Shown here piece by piece: positions 1 through 10,051 of a DNA stretch of 64,000 nt. A model generated the notes under the pieces. That model was given only the letters and a program-made list of their open reading frames with translations, had not been told where the DNA came from and ran no database searches. The first letter of the stretch is position 1, and every line of letters starts with the position of its first letter. Origin of the DNA: Chroococcus sp. FPU101 (GTDB lineage: Bacteria > Cyanobacteriota > Cyanobacteriia > Cyanobacteriales > Microcystaceae); contig NZ_BLJI01000005.1 in assembly GCF_017312365.1 (NCBI RefSeq), positions 124,001-188,000 on the forward strand. Direction: 5' to 3'. The translations under genes were made by a program, and so were the position numbers.

Positions 1-1583
1 CAACTGCATCAGAGGGGAAATGGGACTATCTAAAAACCCAAGGTGTGAACCATATTATGAATTCTCGTACCCTTGATTTTACTGATGAAGTAATGAAGCT
101 AACTCAAGGAAAAGGAGTCGATGTTGTTCTAAATTGCCTTAGTGGTGAATTTATCCCAAACAGCTTATCTATTCTCTCATCTGGCGGTCGTTTTCTAGAA
201 ATTGGTAAACAAGGAATTTGGCAAAGCGAACAAGTCGCACAAATTCGGGCTGATGTATTTTATACAAGCTGTGATTTACTCTCACTTGCGCAACAAAAAC
301 CCCATCTTATTCAAAAAATGCTCAAACAATTACTGATCTTGTTTGAAAACGAGCAGCTTCAACCTCTACCTTATCAAGTCTTTTCCTGGGAACAAGCTAG
401 AAATGCGTTTCGTAAAATGCAGCGTTCCGAACATATCGGCAAAATCTTAATTACTCCCCCTAAAGGCACTGTTATTCGCAGTAATAGCACTTATTTGATT
501 ACAGGAGGAACAGGAGATCTCGGCTTAAAAGTCGCTCAATGGCTGATTACAAAAGGCGCATCACATCTTATTTTAGTCGGAAGACATCAACCTGCTACAC
601 ACGTTCAGGAAACTATTACACAACTCACCAGTCTAGGGACAACAATTCAAGTCATACAAGCTGATGTGTCAAATAGTCATGATGTTGCTGAATTCCAAAA
701 TATTAAGACATTTCCTCCACTACGAGGAATCATTCATGCAGCAGGTGTTCTTGATGATGGAATTATAGAAAATCAAACTTGGTCGCGTTTTGAGCAGGTA
801 TATTTACCTAAAATTCAAGGGGCTTGGAACTTACACCAATTTAGCCAAAATCACTCACTAGATTTCTTTATCATGTTTTCTTCGGCAGCGTCCTTATTAG
901 GGAGTACAGGACAAGCCAATTATACCGCCGCTAATAGCTTTCTCGATAGTTTAGCATTTGCCCGTCGTGGCTTGGGACTTCCTGCTATAAGTATCAATTG
1001 GGGAATGTGGGACGGAATGGGTTTATCTGCCAAAAATACTCATATTAGCCAAGGTATATCAGGAATACAAGCGATCGCACCCTCAGACTATTTAACCGTT
1101 CTAGAACAAGTTCTGGGTAGTGATTTGACCCAAATTGGTGTCATGTCGATTAATTGGTCAAACATCCAAAATTCTACATTTTTGAGCGAAATTAAACCAA
1201 CAGCCCATAATGCTATCACTAGCACGTCTGTACAGAGTGTAGAAAAAAACGATTTAATGAAACACGTTTTATTACAAATCGCTACCGTACTTGGTTTAAA
1301 ATCGATTAATACTATTGATCCAAATCAAGGATTGATCTCACTTGGTCTCGACTCCCTAACCTCAGTTGAACTCAGAAATCGACTCGCGATGACTTTAAAT
1401 TGTACCTTACCTTCTACGATCGCTTTTGATTACCCAACTGCTACCGATTTAGTCAACTATCTAATGAAAACTTTAGATCCGAAACAGCCTTTAGAAAAAT
1501 CAGAAATAACAAATTTACAACATCTCTCAGACTCCGAAGCAGAAGACCTACTCAATGAAGTATTAGAGAACCTCAATTATTAA
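1..1583 (+). CDS. Type I polyketide synthase, C-terminal part (ER-KR-ACP), 5' end outside window
   Basis: The frame is open from base 3, so the gene begins upstream of the window and the first ATG at 45 is internal. The sequence before it (TASEGKWDYLKTQGVNHIM) matches the same place in the enoyl reductase of the next module. Order of domains: end of an enoyl reductase, a ketoreductase with the NADP-binding stretch TYLITGGTGDLG and active-site Tyr in QANYTAAN, then an acyl carrier domain with the phosphopantetheine Ser in LGLDSLTS (Ser codon 1353-1355). The acidic C-terminal tail (DSEAEDLLNEVLENLN) is typical of PKS docking regions. Only 6 bases separate its stop from the next PKS start, so the two are co-transcribed and probably successive modules of one assembly line. 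The domain assignment is firm; the product is unknown. Confidence 0.93.
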   Translation, partial: TASEGKWDYLKTQGVNHIMNSRTLDFTDEVMKLTQGKGVDVVLNCLSGEFIPNSLSILSSGGRFLEIGKQGIWQSEQVAQIRADVFYTSCDLLSLAQQKPHLIQKMLKQLLILFENEQLQPLPYQVFSWEQARNAFRKMQRSEHIGKILITPPKGTVIRSNSTYLITGGTGDLGLKVAQWLITKGASHLILVGRHQPATHVQETITQLTSLGTTIQVIQADVSNSHDVAEFQNIKTFPPLRGIIHAAGVLDDGIIENQTWSRFEQVYLPKIQGAWNLHQFSQNHSLDFFIMFSSAASLLGSTGQANYTAANSFLDSLAFARRGLGLPAISINWGMWDGMGLSAKNTHISQGISGIQAIAPSDYLTVLEQVLGSDLTQIGVMSINWSNIQNSTFLSEIKPTAHNAITSTSVQSVEKNDLMKHVLLQIATVLGLKSINTIDPNQGLISLGLDSLTSVELRNRLAMTLNCTLPSTIAFDYPTATDLVNYLMKTLDPKQPLEKSEITNLQHLSDSEAEDLLNEVLENLNY

Positions 1584-1589
1584 TCAATT

Positions 1590-4500
1590 ATGTCAAGTGA
1601 ACCGATCGCGATCATAGGTATAGGCTGTCGTTTCCCAAAAGCGCCTAACCCCGATGCTTTCTGGCAGTTGATGCGAGATGGCAAAGACGCTATTACTGAA
1701 GTTCCTCCCTCGCGTTGGGATCTCAATCTTTATTATCATCCCGACTTCAAAGAACCCAATAAAACTAATACGAAATGGGGTGGCTTTCTCGAACAAGTCG
1801 ATCAATTTGATCCGCAGTTTTTTGGCATTGCCCCCCGTGAAGTCCCCACCATCGACCCACAACAGCGACTCATCCTTGAAGTTGCCTACGAAGCCCTTGA
1901 AGATGCGGGACTGATTCTTGAGCAATTAGCAGGTAGTAGAACAGGTGTATTTATTGGCATTGGGAGTCATGAATATTCAACAATGGTTTGGCATAAATTT
2001 CTAAATGATCCCTACAGTACGACGGGAACAGCCAATTGTCTCGCAGCGAATCGTATTTCTTATGTTTTTGATTTTAAAGGGCCTAGTTTAGCAGTCGATA
2101 CGGCTTGTTCTTCTTCTTTGGTGGCGGTTCATCTCGCTTGTCAAAGTCTAGCCCGTGGAGAATCAACCCTTGCTTTAGCAGGTGGGGTGAATATTCTTTT
2201 ATTGCCTGGTGGGGTAATTGGTTTTACGAAAGGGGGTTTTCTATCAAGTGATGGTCGTTGCAAGAGTTTTGATGCTGATGCTAATGGTTATGTTCGTAGT
2301 GAAGGCGCGGGGGTCGTTGTTCTCAAACCTTTAAAAAATGCCCTTGCTGATGGTGATCCAATTTATGCGACAATACGGGGGACAGCCAGTAACCAAGATG
2401 GACGAACTGACGGACTCGCGGCCCCAAATCTTCAATCACAGATCGAAGTTCTTCAAGAAGCTTATCAAAATGCGGGGATCTCTCCAGATCAAGTCCAGTA
2501 TATCGAAGCACATGGCACTGGAACCAAAATCGGCGATCGTATTGAGTTAGAATCCCTTGGGACTGTACTTTCACAAAATCGTAATCTAAATGATGTCTGT
2601 GCGATCGGTTCAGTGAAAACAAATATCGGGCATACTGAAACCGCCGCAGGAATCGCAGGACTGATTAAAGCGGTACTTTGTTTAAAAAATCGCCAAATAC
2701 CGCCGAATCTTCATTTTAATAAACCTAATACTGCCGTTGATTGGTCTAAACTGCCGATTAAAGTTCAAAAAAACTTAATCCCTTGGAATAATGCTAAAAC
2801 GCCTCTCATTGCGGGGGTTAATTCCTTTGGTTTTGGGGGAACAAATGCCCATATTGTCATAGAAGAAGCCCCCGTACAGACGCGACATAATGTACAGATG
2901 CGTCATGGCGTGTCTCTACCAATTTTAGAACGACCGTTCCATTTACTAACGCTTTCGGCAAAAACTGAACCCGCGTTACGAGAACTTAGCTTAAAGTATC
3001 AAGAATATCTAGCGCAACATCCCGTAACATCTATTGCGGATATTTGTTTTACTGCTAATACTCGACGTTCTGTATTTAATCATCGTTTATCGGTCATTGT
3101 CGAGTCTAGAGAACAGTTACAAGAAAATTTAGCCGCATTTGTCCAAGGAAATGAAACAACTCAAGGCGCGGAGGTCGCCTCCGCACTTCGTTATTCACAA
3201 ATTAATGATGGAAATGTAGACAGTCCAATTGTATTTCTGTTTACGGGGCAAGGCTCACAGTATATTAATATGGGGCGACAACTCTACGAAACTCAACCCC
3301 TATTTAGACAAACTCTTGATCGTTGTGCAGATATCCTAGAACCCTATCTTGATCAGCCTTTACTTGATATTTTGGCATCTAATGCGATCGATCAAACCAT
3401 CTATACTCAACCTGCTTTATTTGCCCTTGAATATTCCCTAGCGATGTTATGGATGTCGTGGGGAGTGATGCCATCAGTCGTTTTAGGGCATAGTGTCGGA
3501 GAATATGTCGCAGCTTGTCTAGCGGGTGTTTTTAGTTTAGAAGATGGCTTAAAACTAATTGCAGCGCGGGGTCGTCTGATGCAATCTTTAAGCGATGATG
3601 GCATGATGTTAGCCGTTCTTGCAAGTGAGACGACAGTACAAGATGCAATTCAATCTTATGTTAAAGAGGTTTCCATTGCTGCGTTTAATGGTTATCAAAG
3701 CTTTGTCATTTCAGGCAAGCGCGAGGCTATTCTTACAATTCAAACTAATTTAACGGCAAAAGGAATTAAAACAACTCCGTTAAAAGTGTCTCATGCTTTT
3801 CATTCACCTTTAATGGAACCGATATTAGATGATTTTGCTCAAGTGGCCCGTGAAATAAACTATCATCGTCCTCAGTTAAGTCTAATTTCTAATTTAACTG
3901 GTGACTTTATTACAGATGAAATTGCTACATCTGAATATTGGTGTTTACATATCAGACAAGCAGTTAAATTTGCCCAAAGTATCGCTACACTGCAAAAACA
4001 TAACTATAAAATACTACTCGAAATTGGGCCGCAACCGATATTACTCGGAATGAGTCGTACTGCTTCGAGTTCATCATTTGAACCTTTAATGTTACCCAGT
4101 TTACGTTCAGGTGTTCTAGACTGGCAACAACTATTACAAAGTTTAAGCGAACTTTATTTAAAAGGATATAAAATTAATGGATTGGGTTTCGATCAAGAAT
4201 ATTCACGTCGTCTAGTTTCTCTCCCGTCTTATCCTTTTCAACGTCAGCGATATTGGGCGCAAAATGCCGAAGATTTTATCGCTACATTTGCCACTCAAGT
4301 CCAAAAATCTAATCCCGCTATTCACGCTTTATTGGGACAAAAATTATCAGTTGCTAATAGTACCTCAATTCTATTTCAAACAAAAATTAGTCAAACATCC
4401 CCAATTTATTTACAAGACCATTGTTTAGGAAATACACCAGTTTTTCCTGCAGCTGCTTATCTAGAAATGGCAATTGCAGCAAGTTCTAGTCTTTATCCTA

Positions 4501-6956
4501 AAAATAATATTCAATTAAAAAATGTTAGGATTGAGCAACCATTAACTTTAAGCGAAGATGTTTCTAAAACAATTCAGTTAATTTTAGATCCGATAGAGTC
4601 ACAATTTAAAGTTTTTAGCGTCAATGAAACTCAAGTTAGTACCCTTCATGCTCAGGGTGATATAATAATTTCCGAAAAGTATCAACAGAAGCCAGTTAAT
4701 CTTCAAAAAATTAAAAATGAATGTCATCAAGTTTTATCCATTGCTGAACACTATCAAAATTGTCAAAAACAAGGCTTTAATTATGGTAGTTTTTTTCAAG
4801 GTATTCAAAAACTTTTATTTAGCAAAGGGCAAGCTTTAGGACTAATTAAACTTTCCGATAACTTACAACAAGAAGCCAAAACTTATCATCTACATCCGGC
4901 TTTATTAGATGCGAGTTTTCAAGTTATCGGGGCAATTTTAGAGCAAAAACAAGATATAATATATCTTCCTGTTGGCTTAGAAAGTATTGATTTTTATCGT
5001 CCATTAACTAATCTGTTTTGGAGTTTTGGAGAAATAAAACAACAAAATACTACAGAAATCAAAGCCGATATACAATTATTAGATGAATCAGGAAATATTT
5101 TAGCTGATATAAAAGGATTTACCTTAAAAGCCGTTAAACATCAATCATTAGAGCGTATTTTTCAAGATAGTCCTAGAAAAGAAGTTACACAAAAATTAGA
5201 AAATGCTTTATATCAAATTTCTTGGCACTTCAAACCGAAATCTGAGCTAATTCAAAAATTAGGAAGAAATTGGCTGATTTTTGCGGACGCTCAAGGAATT
5301 GGAAATAAATTAGCAGATGTAATCAAAAAACAGGGCAATCATTGTATTTTAGTTAGTATTGGAGATACTTATACTTGCCTTGATGAACAACACTATCAAG
5401 TTAATCCTTCAAAAAGTGAAGATTTTAAACGTTTATTCAATCAAATTCAAACTTCTGATTTAAAAATTGTTCACCTGTGGGGTTTAGGTGACGACAAGTC
5501 GCCGCTTGATGAATCAACTGATTTAGCTGAATCACAAATTAGAGGTTGTGGAAGTGTATTACATTTAATGCAAGCTTTGAATCAAACAAAAGTCACTCAT
5601 TTAAACTTAGTTACAAGAAATACCCAAGCGGTAAAAAACGAAACTCAATTACAAGTACAACAATCGACATTATGGGGACTTGCCCGTGTTATTCGTTTAG
5701 AATATCCTGATTTATTTTGTCGCACGATAGATTTAGATTTACTCGAAGACAATCTTCAAATCTTACAAGATGAATTATTATATCCTGATAACGAAGAACA
5801 AATCGCTTATCGTGAATATATCAGATATGTACCGCGTTTAGTTTCGCAAACTTTAGATACTAGAAAAAATGAATCTTTTCAATTAAAAATATCTCAAACA
5901 GGCTCATTAGATAATTTAACACTTGCACCTTTAAAACGTCGTAGTCTAGCACCAGATGAAGTCGAAATTGCTGTCTATGCTGCGGGGGTTAACTTTCGTG
6001 ATGTTTTAAATGCCCTTGGGATGTTGCAACCCTATCTAGAACAAATGGGGTTTAAAGATGCGTCAGATATTCCGTTTGGGGGTGAATGTGCAGGAAAAAT
6101 TGTAGCAATAGGAAAAGCCGTTAAAGGGTTACAACTAGGTGATGAAGTCATTGCAGCATTCGCATTAGGTAGTTTAGCCAGTTTTGTCACCGTAAAATCA
6201 TCTTTTGTTGTACTCAAACCCCAAGAATTAAATTTTGCTGAAGCGGCAACTATTCCCAGTACCTTTCTCACTGCTTATTACGGGTTACATTACTTAGCCA
6301 AAATTAAAGCAGGCGATCGTATTTTAATCCATGCAGCCGCAGGAGGAGTAGGACTTTCAGCAGTACAAATCGCTCAAAATATTGGTGCCGAAGTATTTGC
6401 CACAGCGAGTTTACCAAAATGGGATTATTTGCGAGGAATGGGAATACAACACGTCATGAATTCTCGCACCCTTGATTTTACTGAAGAGATTATGAGTTTA
6501 ACAGATAATCAAGGTGTAGATCTTGTTTTAAATAGTCTCAATGGTAATTTTATTCCTCACAGTTTACAAGTTCTCAAAAAAGGTGGGCGGTTTGTCGAAA
6601 TTGGTAAGATTGGCGTTTGGAACTCTGAACAAGTTAAACAGTATCGGGATGATATTCATTATTTTCTCTTTGATTTACTCGAAATTGCGTATCGCAATCC
6701 AAATTTAATTACGACTTTACTTAAGGAATTAATGCAGGAGTTCAAAAACGGTAGCTTAAAACCCCTGCCCCATAAAGTTTTTAAAATAGAAGAATCAGTT
6801 AATGCGTTTCGGTATATTGCAGGTGCAAAACACATCGGTAAGGTGATTATTACTTTACCTGAACCCACATCGTCTACACTGAGGATTAAATCTACTTGCA
6901 CTTATCTAATTACTGGGGGACTCGGTGCGTTAGGTTTCAAGTTGCTCAATGGTTAG
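1590..6956 (+). CDS. Type I polyketide synthase module KS-AT-DH-ER-(KR start), frame broken at 6939-6941
   Basis: A nearly complete reducing PKS module. The ketosynthase (about residues 4-430) has Cys173 in DTACSSS, His308 in EAHGTGT and His348 in NIGH. The acyltransferase has Ser635 in GHSVGE and HAFH around His738, the signature of malonyl-CoA specificity. The dehydratase has His944 in QDHCLGNTPVFP (Asn where Gly is usual) and Asp1107 in LLDASFQ. Next come a structural KR half, an enoyl reductase (AAAGGVGLSAVQ) and the first strand of a ketoreductase (TYLITGGLGALG). There the frame stops at 6954-6956, while the rest of the KR continues in another frame from 6941. One missing base, most simply an A at 6939-6940, explains it. 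The KS-AT linker contains two palindromic repeats (2874-2919 and 3168-3184). The gene follows the upstream PKS by 6 bases. Confidence 0.92.
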   Translation: MSSEPIAIIGIGCRFPKAPNPDAFWQLMRDGKDAITEVPPSRWDLNLYYHPDFKEPNKTNTKWGGFLEQVDQFDPQFFGIAPREVPTIDPQQRLILEVAYEALEDAGLILEQLAGSRTGVFIGIGSHEYSTMVWHKFLNDPYSTTGTANCLAANRISYVFDFKGPSLAVDTACSSSLVAVHLACQSLARGESTLALAGGVNILLLPGGVIGFTKGGFLSSDGRCKSFDADANGYVRSEGAGVVVLKPLKNALADGDPIYATIRGTASNQDGRTDGLAAPNLQSQIEVLQEAYQNAGISPDQVQYIEAHGTGTKIGDRIELESLGTVLSQNRNLNDVCAIGSVKTNIGHTETAAGIAGLIKAVLCLKNRQIPPNLHFNKPNTAVDWSKLPIKVQKNLIPWNNAKTPLIAGVNSFGFGGTNAHIVIEEAPVQTRHNVQMRHGVSLPILERPFHLLTLSAKTEPALRELSLKYQEYLAQHPVTSIADICFTANTRRSVFNHRLSVIVESREQLQENLAAFVQGNETTQGAEVASALRYSQINDGNVDSPIVFLFTGQGSQYINMGRQLYETQPLFRQTLDRCADILEPYLDQPLLDILASNAIDQTIYTQPALFALEYSLAMLWMSWGVMPSVVLGHSVGEYVAACLAGVFSLEDGLKLIAARGRLMQSLSDDGMMLAVLASETTVQDAIQSYVKEVSIAAFNGYQSFVISGKREAILTIQTNLTAKGIKTTPLKVSHAFHSPLMEPILDDFAQVAREINYHRPQLSLISNLTGDFITDEIATSEYWCLHIRQAVKFAQSIATLQKHNYKILLEIGPQPILLGMSRTASSSSFEPLMLPSLRSGVLDWQQLLQSLSELYLKGYKINGLGFDQEYSRRLVSLPSYPFQRQRYWAQNAEDFIATFATQVQKSNPAIHALLGQKLSVANSTSILFQTKISQTSPIYLQDHCLGNTPVFPAAAYLEMAIAASSSLYPKNNIQLKNVRIEQPLTLSEDVSKTIQLILDPIESQFKVFSVNETQVSTLHAQGDIIISEKYQQKPVNLQKIKNECHQVLSIAEHYQNCQKQGFNYGSFFQGIQKLLFSKGQALGLIKLSDNLQQEAKTYHLHPALLDASFQVIGAILEQKQDIIYLPVGLESIDFYRPLTNLFWSFGEIKQQNTTEIKADIQLLDESGNILADIKGFTLKAVKHQSLERIFQDSPRKEVTQKLENALYQISWHFKPKSELIQKLGRNWLIFADAQGIGNKLADVIKKQGNHCILVSIGDTYTCLDEQHYQVNPSKSEDFKRLFNQIQTSDLKIVHLWGLGDDKSPLDESTDLAESQIRGCGSVLHLMQALNQTKVTHLNLVTRNTQAVKNETQLQVQQSTLWGLARVIRLEYPDLFCRTIDLDLLEDNLQILQDELLYPDNEEQIAYREYIRYVPRLVSQTLDTRKNESFQLKISQTGSLDNLTLAPLKRRSLAPDEVEIAVYAAGVNFRDVLNALGMLQPYLEQMGFKDASDIPFGGECAGKIVAIGKAVKGLQLGDEVIAAFALGSLASFVTVKSSFVVLKPQELNFAEAATIPSTFLTAYYGLHYLAKIKAGDRILIHAAAGGVGLSAVQIAQNIGAEVFATASLPKWDYLRGMGIQHVMNSRTLDFTEEIMSLTDNQGVDLVLNSLNGNFIPHSLQVLKKGGRFVEIGKIGVWNSEQVKQYRDDIHYFLFDLLEIAYRNPNLITTLLKELMQEFKNGSLKPLPHKVFKIEESVNAFRYIAGAKHIGKVIITLPEPTSSTLRIKSTCTYLITGGLGALGFKLLNG
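2874..2919. repeat. Dispersed palindromic repeat inside PKS coding sequence
   Basis: The stretch consists of two head-to-tail copies beginning GTACAGAYGCG, followed by an inverted partner GTGTCTCTAC. Its last 26 bases agree at 22 positions with the reverse complement of the intergenic palindrome at 20168-20193. It lies in the KS-AT linker and is translated in frame. Confidence 0.6.
3168..3184. repeat. GC-rich palindrome inside PKS linker
   Basis: GCGGAGG-TCG-CCTCCGC forms a perfect 7-bp inverted repeat with a 3-base loop inside the KS-AT linker, in an otherwise AT-rich stretch. It looks like a second short inserted palindrome. Confidence 0.45.
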
Positions 6957-9274
6957 TACAAAAAGGTGCAAAACATCTAATTCTTATCAGTCGCAGTGAA
7001 GCATCAATCACCGCACAAGAAACCATTCAACAGCTAAAACAAGACGGTATAGAAATTACTGTCCAATACGGCGATATTTCCAAACTAGAAGACGTTAAAC
7101 GAATTATTTGCAAAAAAAGAGGCAGAAAACAACCGTCACTAGCAGGAATTATTCATGCAGCAGGGATTTTAGATGATGGAATGTTATCTAATCTTACTTG
7201 GGACAGATTTAAGAAGGTGATGGAGGCAAAGGTACAAGGTTCTTGGAATCTACATCTAGCCACTCAGGAAATGCCATTAGACTTTTTCGTCTGTTTTTCC
7301 TCAATTGTTTCATTGCTCGGCTCTCTAGGCCAATCTAGCTATGTTTCAGCTAATGTTTTTATGGATACCCTAGCTCATTATCGTCGCAGTTTGGGTCTAC
7401 CTGGGTTGAGTATTAATTGGGGGCCTTGGAGTGAGGCAGGGATGGCAGTTAATCTAGAACAAAATCTCTTAGCAACTAAAGGAATTACAAGTATTTCCCC
7501 AGACTTTGGTTTACAAGTTCTAGAAACATTATTAAATCAAAATATTACTCAGTTGGGTGTATTTTTAGTTGATTGGTCAAAATTCTTAACTCAATTGCCA
7601 TCACAAAAAGACTATTCTTTCTTTGAAGCTTTAAAACCTGTTGTTAATAATCTTCCTGAGAAATCTGTCAAAAAATTAACTGAGTTCCTACAACTGTTTG
7701 AAGTTACACCTCAAAATGAACAAAAACAACTCTTATCTGAACATATACGCTATCAACTCGCTAGGGTATTAGGATTTAGTTCAGCCGAACAAATTGACCC
7801 ATCACAGAATTTCTCTGATTTAGGGATGGATTCTTTAATGGCGGTTGAATTCAAAAATAATTTACAAGTTAGCTTAAATCTTACTCTCTCTAATAATGTC
7901 GCAGTTGATTATCCTACCGTAGAGTCATTAACGACTTATATTCTTTCAGAACTCAGGCTAGACGAAACAATAAATATAGAACCTATAGCCGTCACAAAAA
8001 CTTTCGATACCAATGGTCATAAACCTCCAGTAGAAACTCCACAAATCAAAACTGAAGTTCAAAATATTCCAGAGCAATTTTATAAATTTGAACAATCAAG
8101 CGAATATATTGGTTTAAAAACAGATATTAATCGAGCCAATCAGCTGGGCAACCCATTTTTTATAATTCGTGATGGTGTTGCTAAAGATGTAACTACGATT
8201 AATGGACGAGAATTGATTCATTATTCAAGTTATAACTACATTGGAATGTCTGGTGATCCAAGGGTACAAGAAGCTGCAAAAGAAGCAATTGATCGCTATG
8301 GGACTTCGGTTTCTGCTAGTCGTGTTTTATCGGGAGAAATTGCCTTACACCAAGCATTAGAAAAAGAAATTGCAGATTTTTTAGGAACAGAAGATTGTAT
8401 CGTTTATATTGGTGGTCATACGACGAATGTAACAACAATTGGTCATTTATTCCGTAGAAATGATCTGATTTTATATGATGCCTTGAGTCATAATAGTATT
8501 CGTCAAGGGTGTCAGATGTCGGGGGCGACGTTAATGGAATTTCCCCATAATGATTGGCATTCTTTAGAACAGCTTTTGAGTCAGCATCGTCTAGAGTACG
8601 AAAAGGTTTTAATTGTTATTGAAGGAATTTATAGCACTGATGGCGATATTGCTCCTTTACCCCAAATCGTTGAATTAAAGAAACGCTATAAAACCTTTCT
8701 AATGGTCGATGAAGCTCATTCTATAGGGGTACTCGGTGTAACAGGTAGAGGAATTGGTGAATATTTTGGCATATCGGCTAATGATGTTGATTTATGGATG
8801 GGAACCCTGAGTAAATCTTTTGCCAGTTGTGGGGGATATATTGCGGCTTCGAGAGCGATCGTAGAATACTTAAAATATAGTGCGCCTGGTTTTGTTTTTA
8901 GTGTAGGGATGACTCCCGCTAATACTGCATCTGCCATAGCAGCATTACAATTACTTAAAAAAGAGCCAGAACGTGTAGAAAAGTTACGCGATCGTTCTCA
9001 GTTATTCCTTTCTCTTGCTCTTGAATATGGTTTCAATACAGGAATAAGCCAGAATACTCCGATTATACCGATTATTATCGGTGAACCTGATGCCTCTGTC
9101 GAAGTCTGTAAAGCACTTTTTCAACAAGGAATTAATGTACAGCCAATGGTTTATCCTTCTGTACCTTATGATGCGGCTCGTTTGCGATTTTTTATTACTT
9201 CTTCTCACACCGAAAAGCAAATTCGTTTTACTTTAAAAGCTCTAGCCGAAGCAATGATGTTATTATCTATTTGA
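6941..9274 (+). CDS. PKS continuation: KR-ACP plus terminal alpha-oxoamine synthase (PLP) domain
   Basis: This is the continuation of the preceding PKS in a shifted frame, not an independent gene. The frame is open from 6896, but homology to a ketoreductase resumes at 6941 (VAQWLVQKGAKHLIL). The KR catalytic Tyr is in GQSSYVSAN. The acyl carrier domain has LGMDSLMAVE (Ser codon 7832-7834). A linker of about 90 residues leads to a full-length alpha-oxoamine synthase domain of about 390 residues, the family of BioF, KBL and serine palmitoyltransferase. It shows DALSHNSIRQG, VDEAHSIGVLG and the PLP lysine in GTLSKSFASCGGY (Lys codon 8813-8815). Known family members release an acyl chain by decarboxylative condensation with an amino acid. 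No thioesterase is present, so I infer this domain offloads the chain as an amino-ketone. The amino-acid partner cannot be read from sequence. Confidence 0.9.
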   Translation, partial: VAQWLVQKGAKHLILISRSEASITAQETIQQLKQDGIEITVQYGDISKLEDVKRIICKKRGRKQPSLAGIIHAAGILDDGMLSNLTWDRFKKVMEAKVQGSWNLHLATQEMPLDFFVCFSSIVSLLGSLGQSSYVSANVFMDTLAHYRRSLGLPGLSINWGPWSEAGMAVNLEQNLLATKGITSISPDFGLQVLETLLNQNITQLGVFLVDWSKFLTQLPSQKDYSFFEALKPVVNNLPEKSVKKLTEFLQLFEVTPQNEQKQLLSEHIRYQLARVLGFSSAEQIDPSQNFSDLGMDSLMAVEFKNNLQVSLNLTLSNNVAVDYPTVESLTTYILSELRLDETINIEPIAVTKTFDTNGHKPPVETPQIKTEVQNIPEQFYKFEQSSEYIGLKTDINRANQLGNPFFIIRDGVAKDVTTINGRELIHYSSYNYIGMSGDPRVQEAAKEAIDRYGTSVSASRVLSGEIALHQALEKEIADFLGTEDCIVYIGGHTTNVTTIGHLFRRNDLILYDALSHNSIRQGCQMSGATLMEFPHNDWHSLEQLLSQHRLEYEKVLIVIEGIYSTDGDIAPLPQIVELKKRYKTFLMVDEAHSIGVLGVTGRGIGEYFGISANDVDLWMGTLSKSFASCGGYIAASRAIVEYLKYSAPGFVFSVGMTPANTASAIAALQLLKKEPERVEKLRDRSQLFLSLALEYGFNTGISQNTPIIPIIIGEPDASVEVCKALFQQGINVQPMVYPSVPYDAARLRFFITSSHTEKQIRFTLKALAEAMMLLSI

Positions 9275-9412
9275 CCTCACCCCCATCTCCTCACCTACTT
9301 TTGAGAGGGAAGTCAAGAAATCTCTCATAATGAGAAAAATGCTATCAGAGGCTTTGTTTTTTTGGGTAAACTGGATTTGGTAGCGTTTCGGACAAGATGA
9401 AGGAGTAATGCT

Positions 9413-9856
9413 TTGAGTCACAGTTTTTTACTGGAAGCAGGACGCTGGACAATCGAAGGGAATTGGTTAGAAAGAAATCAATCACCTCTTTCAGTTAAAG
9501 GGCGAACCATTATTGTTTGGACAAATGATAATTGGTTTACGATGGTGACCAAATTGGCTTTTATCGGTTCTGAGCGTGAAGAAATCTCATATCAGTATCG
9601 AGGTCGCATTGATGGGGATGAGCGACAGTATACTTATGTACTCCAACAAAGTGACTTAGGACAAATTGAGGGTGAGGGATGGGTTGGCAGCAATTCAATT
9701 ATACAACGTTACTTAGTTTTAAGCGATCGCCAACGTCGCAGTGGTTTTGAAACTTTTTATCGCGTCAATCATCATACTTATCATCTCTCCAGTGGCATTT
9801 TATCGGGACATTACCTAACTAGCACGATGGAAGCCGTCTTAGAATTACAGTATTAA
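9413..9856 (+). CDS. Conserved hypothetical protein, 147 aa, probably beta-rich
   Basis: Not recognised. The start is a TTG chosen because AAGGAG at 9400-9405 lies 7 bases upstream; the ATG at 9408 runs into a stop after one codon. The protein is soluble, with many aromatic residues and alternating polar/hydrophobic stretches (WTIEGNWLER, YQYRGRIDGDERQYTYVLQQ) that suggest an antiparallel beta-sheet or small beta-barrel. It lacks Cys and any visible catalytic motif. It stands alone 138 bases after the PKS. A role related to the PKS product is possible but there is no direct evidence. A phycobilin-lyase-like or lipocalin-like barrel is another option. Confidence 0.65.
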   Translation: MSHSFLLEAGRWTIEGNWLERNQSPLSVKGRTIIVWTNDNWFTMVTKLAFIGSEREEISYQYRGRIDGDERQYTYVLQQSDLGQIEGEGWVGSNSIIQRYLVLSDRQRRSGFETFYRVNHHTYHLSSGILSGHYLTSTMEAVLELQY

Positions 9857-10051
9857 TGTACTAAATTGAAATCTTCTGTGTAGATTGTTGATTTACGGTC
9901 TAAAAAAGGGAATCTTTATACTAAAGTCTTCTAAATAACCAAAACACATCCGCTTTGAAAAACAAAAAGTGTGACTATTCATGGTCAACAGAAGACCCTT
10001 TGACCTTATTTCAATCCAAGTCCACTTATTAAAACTATAGTCGCTTAAGCT

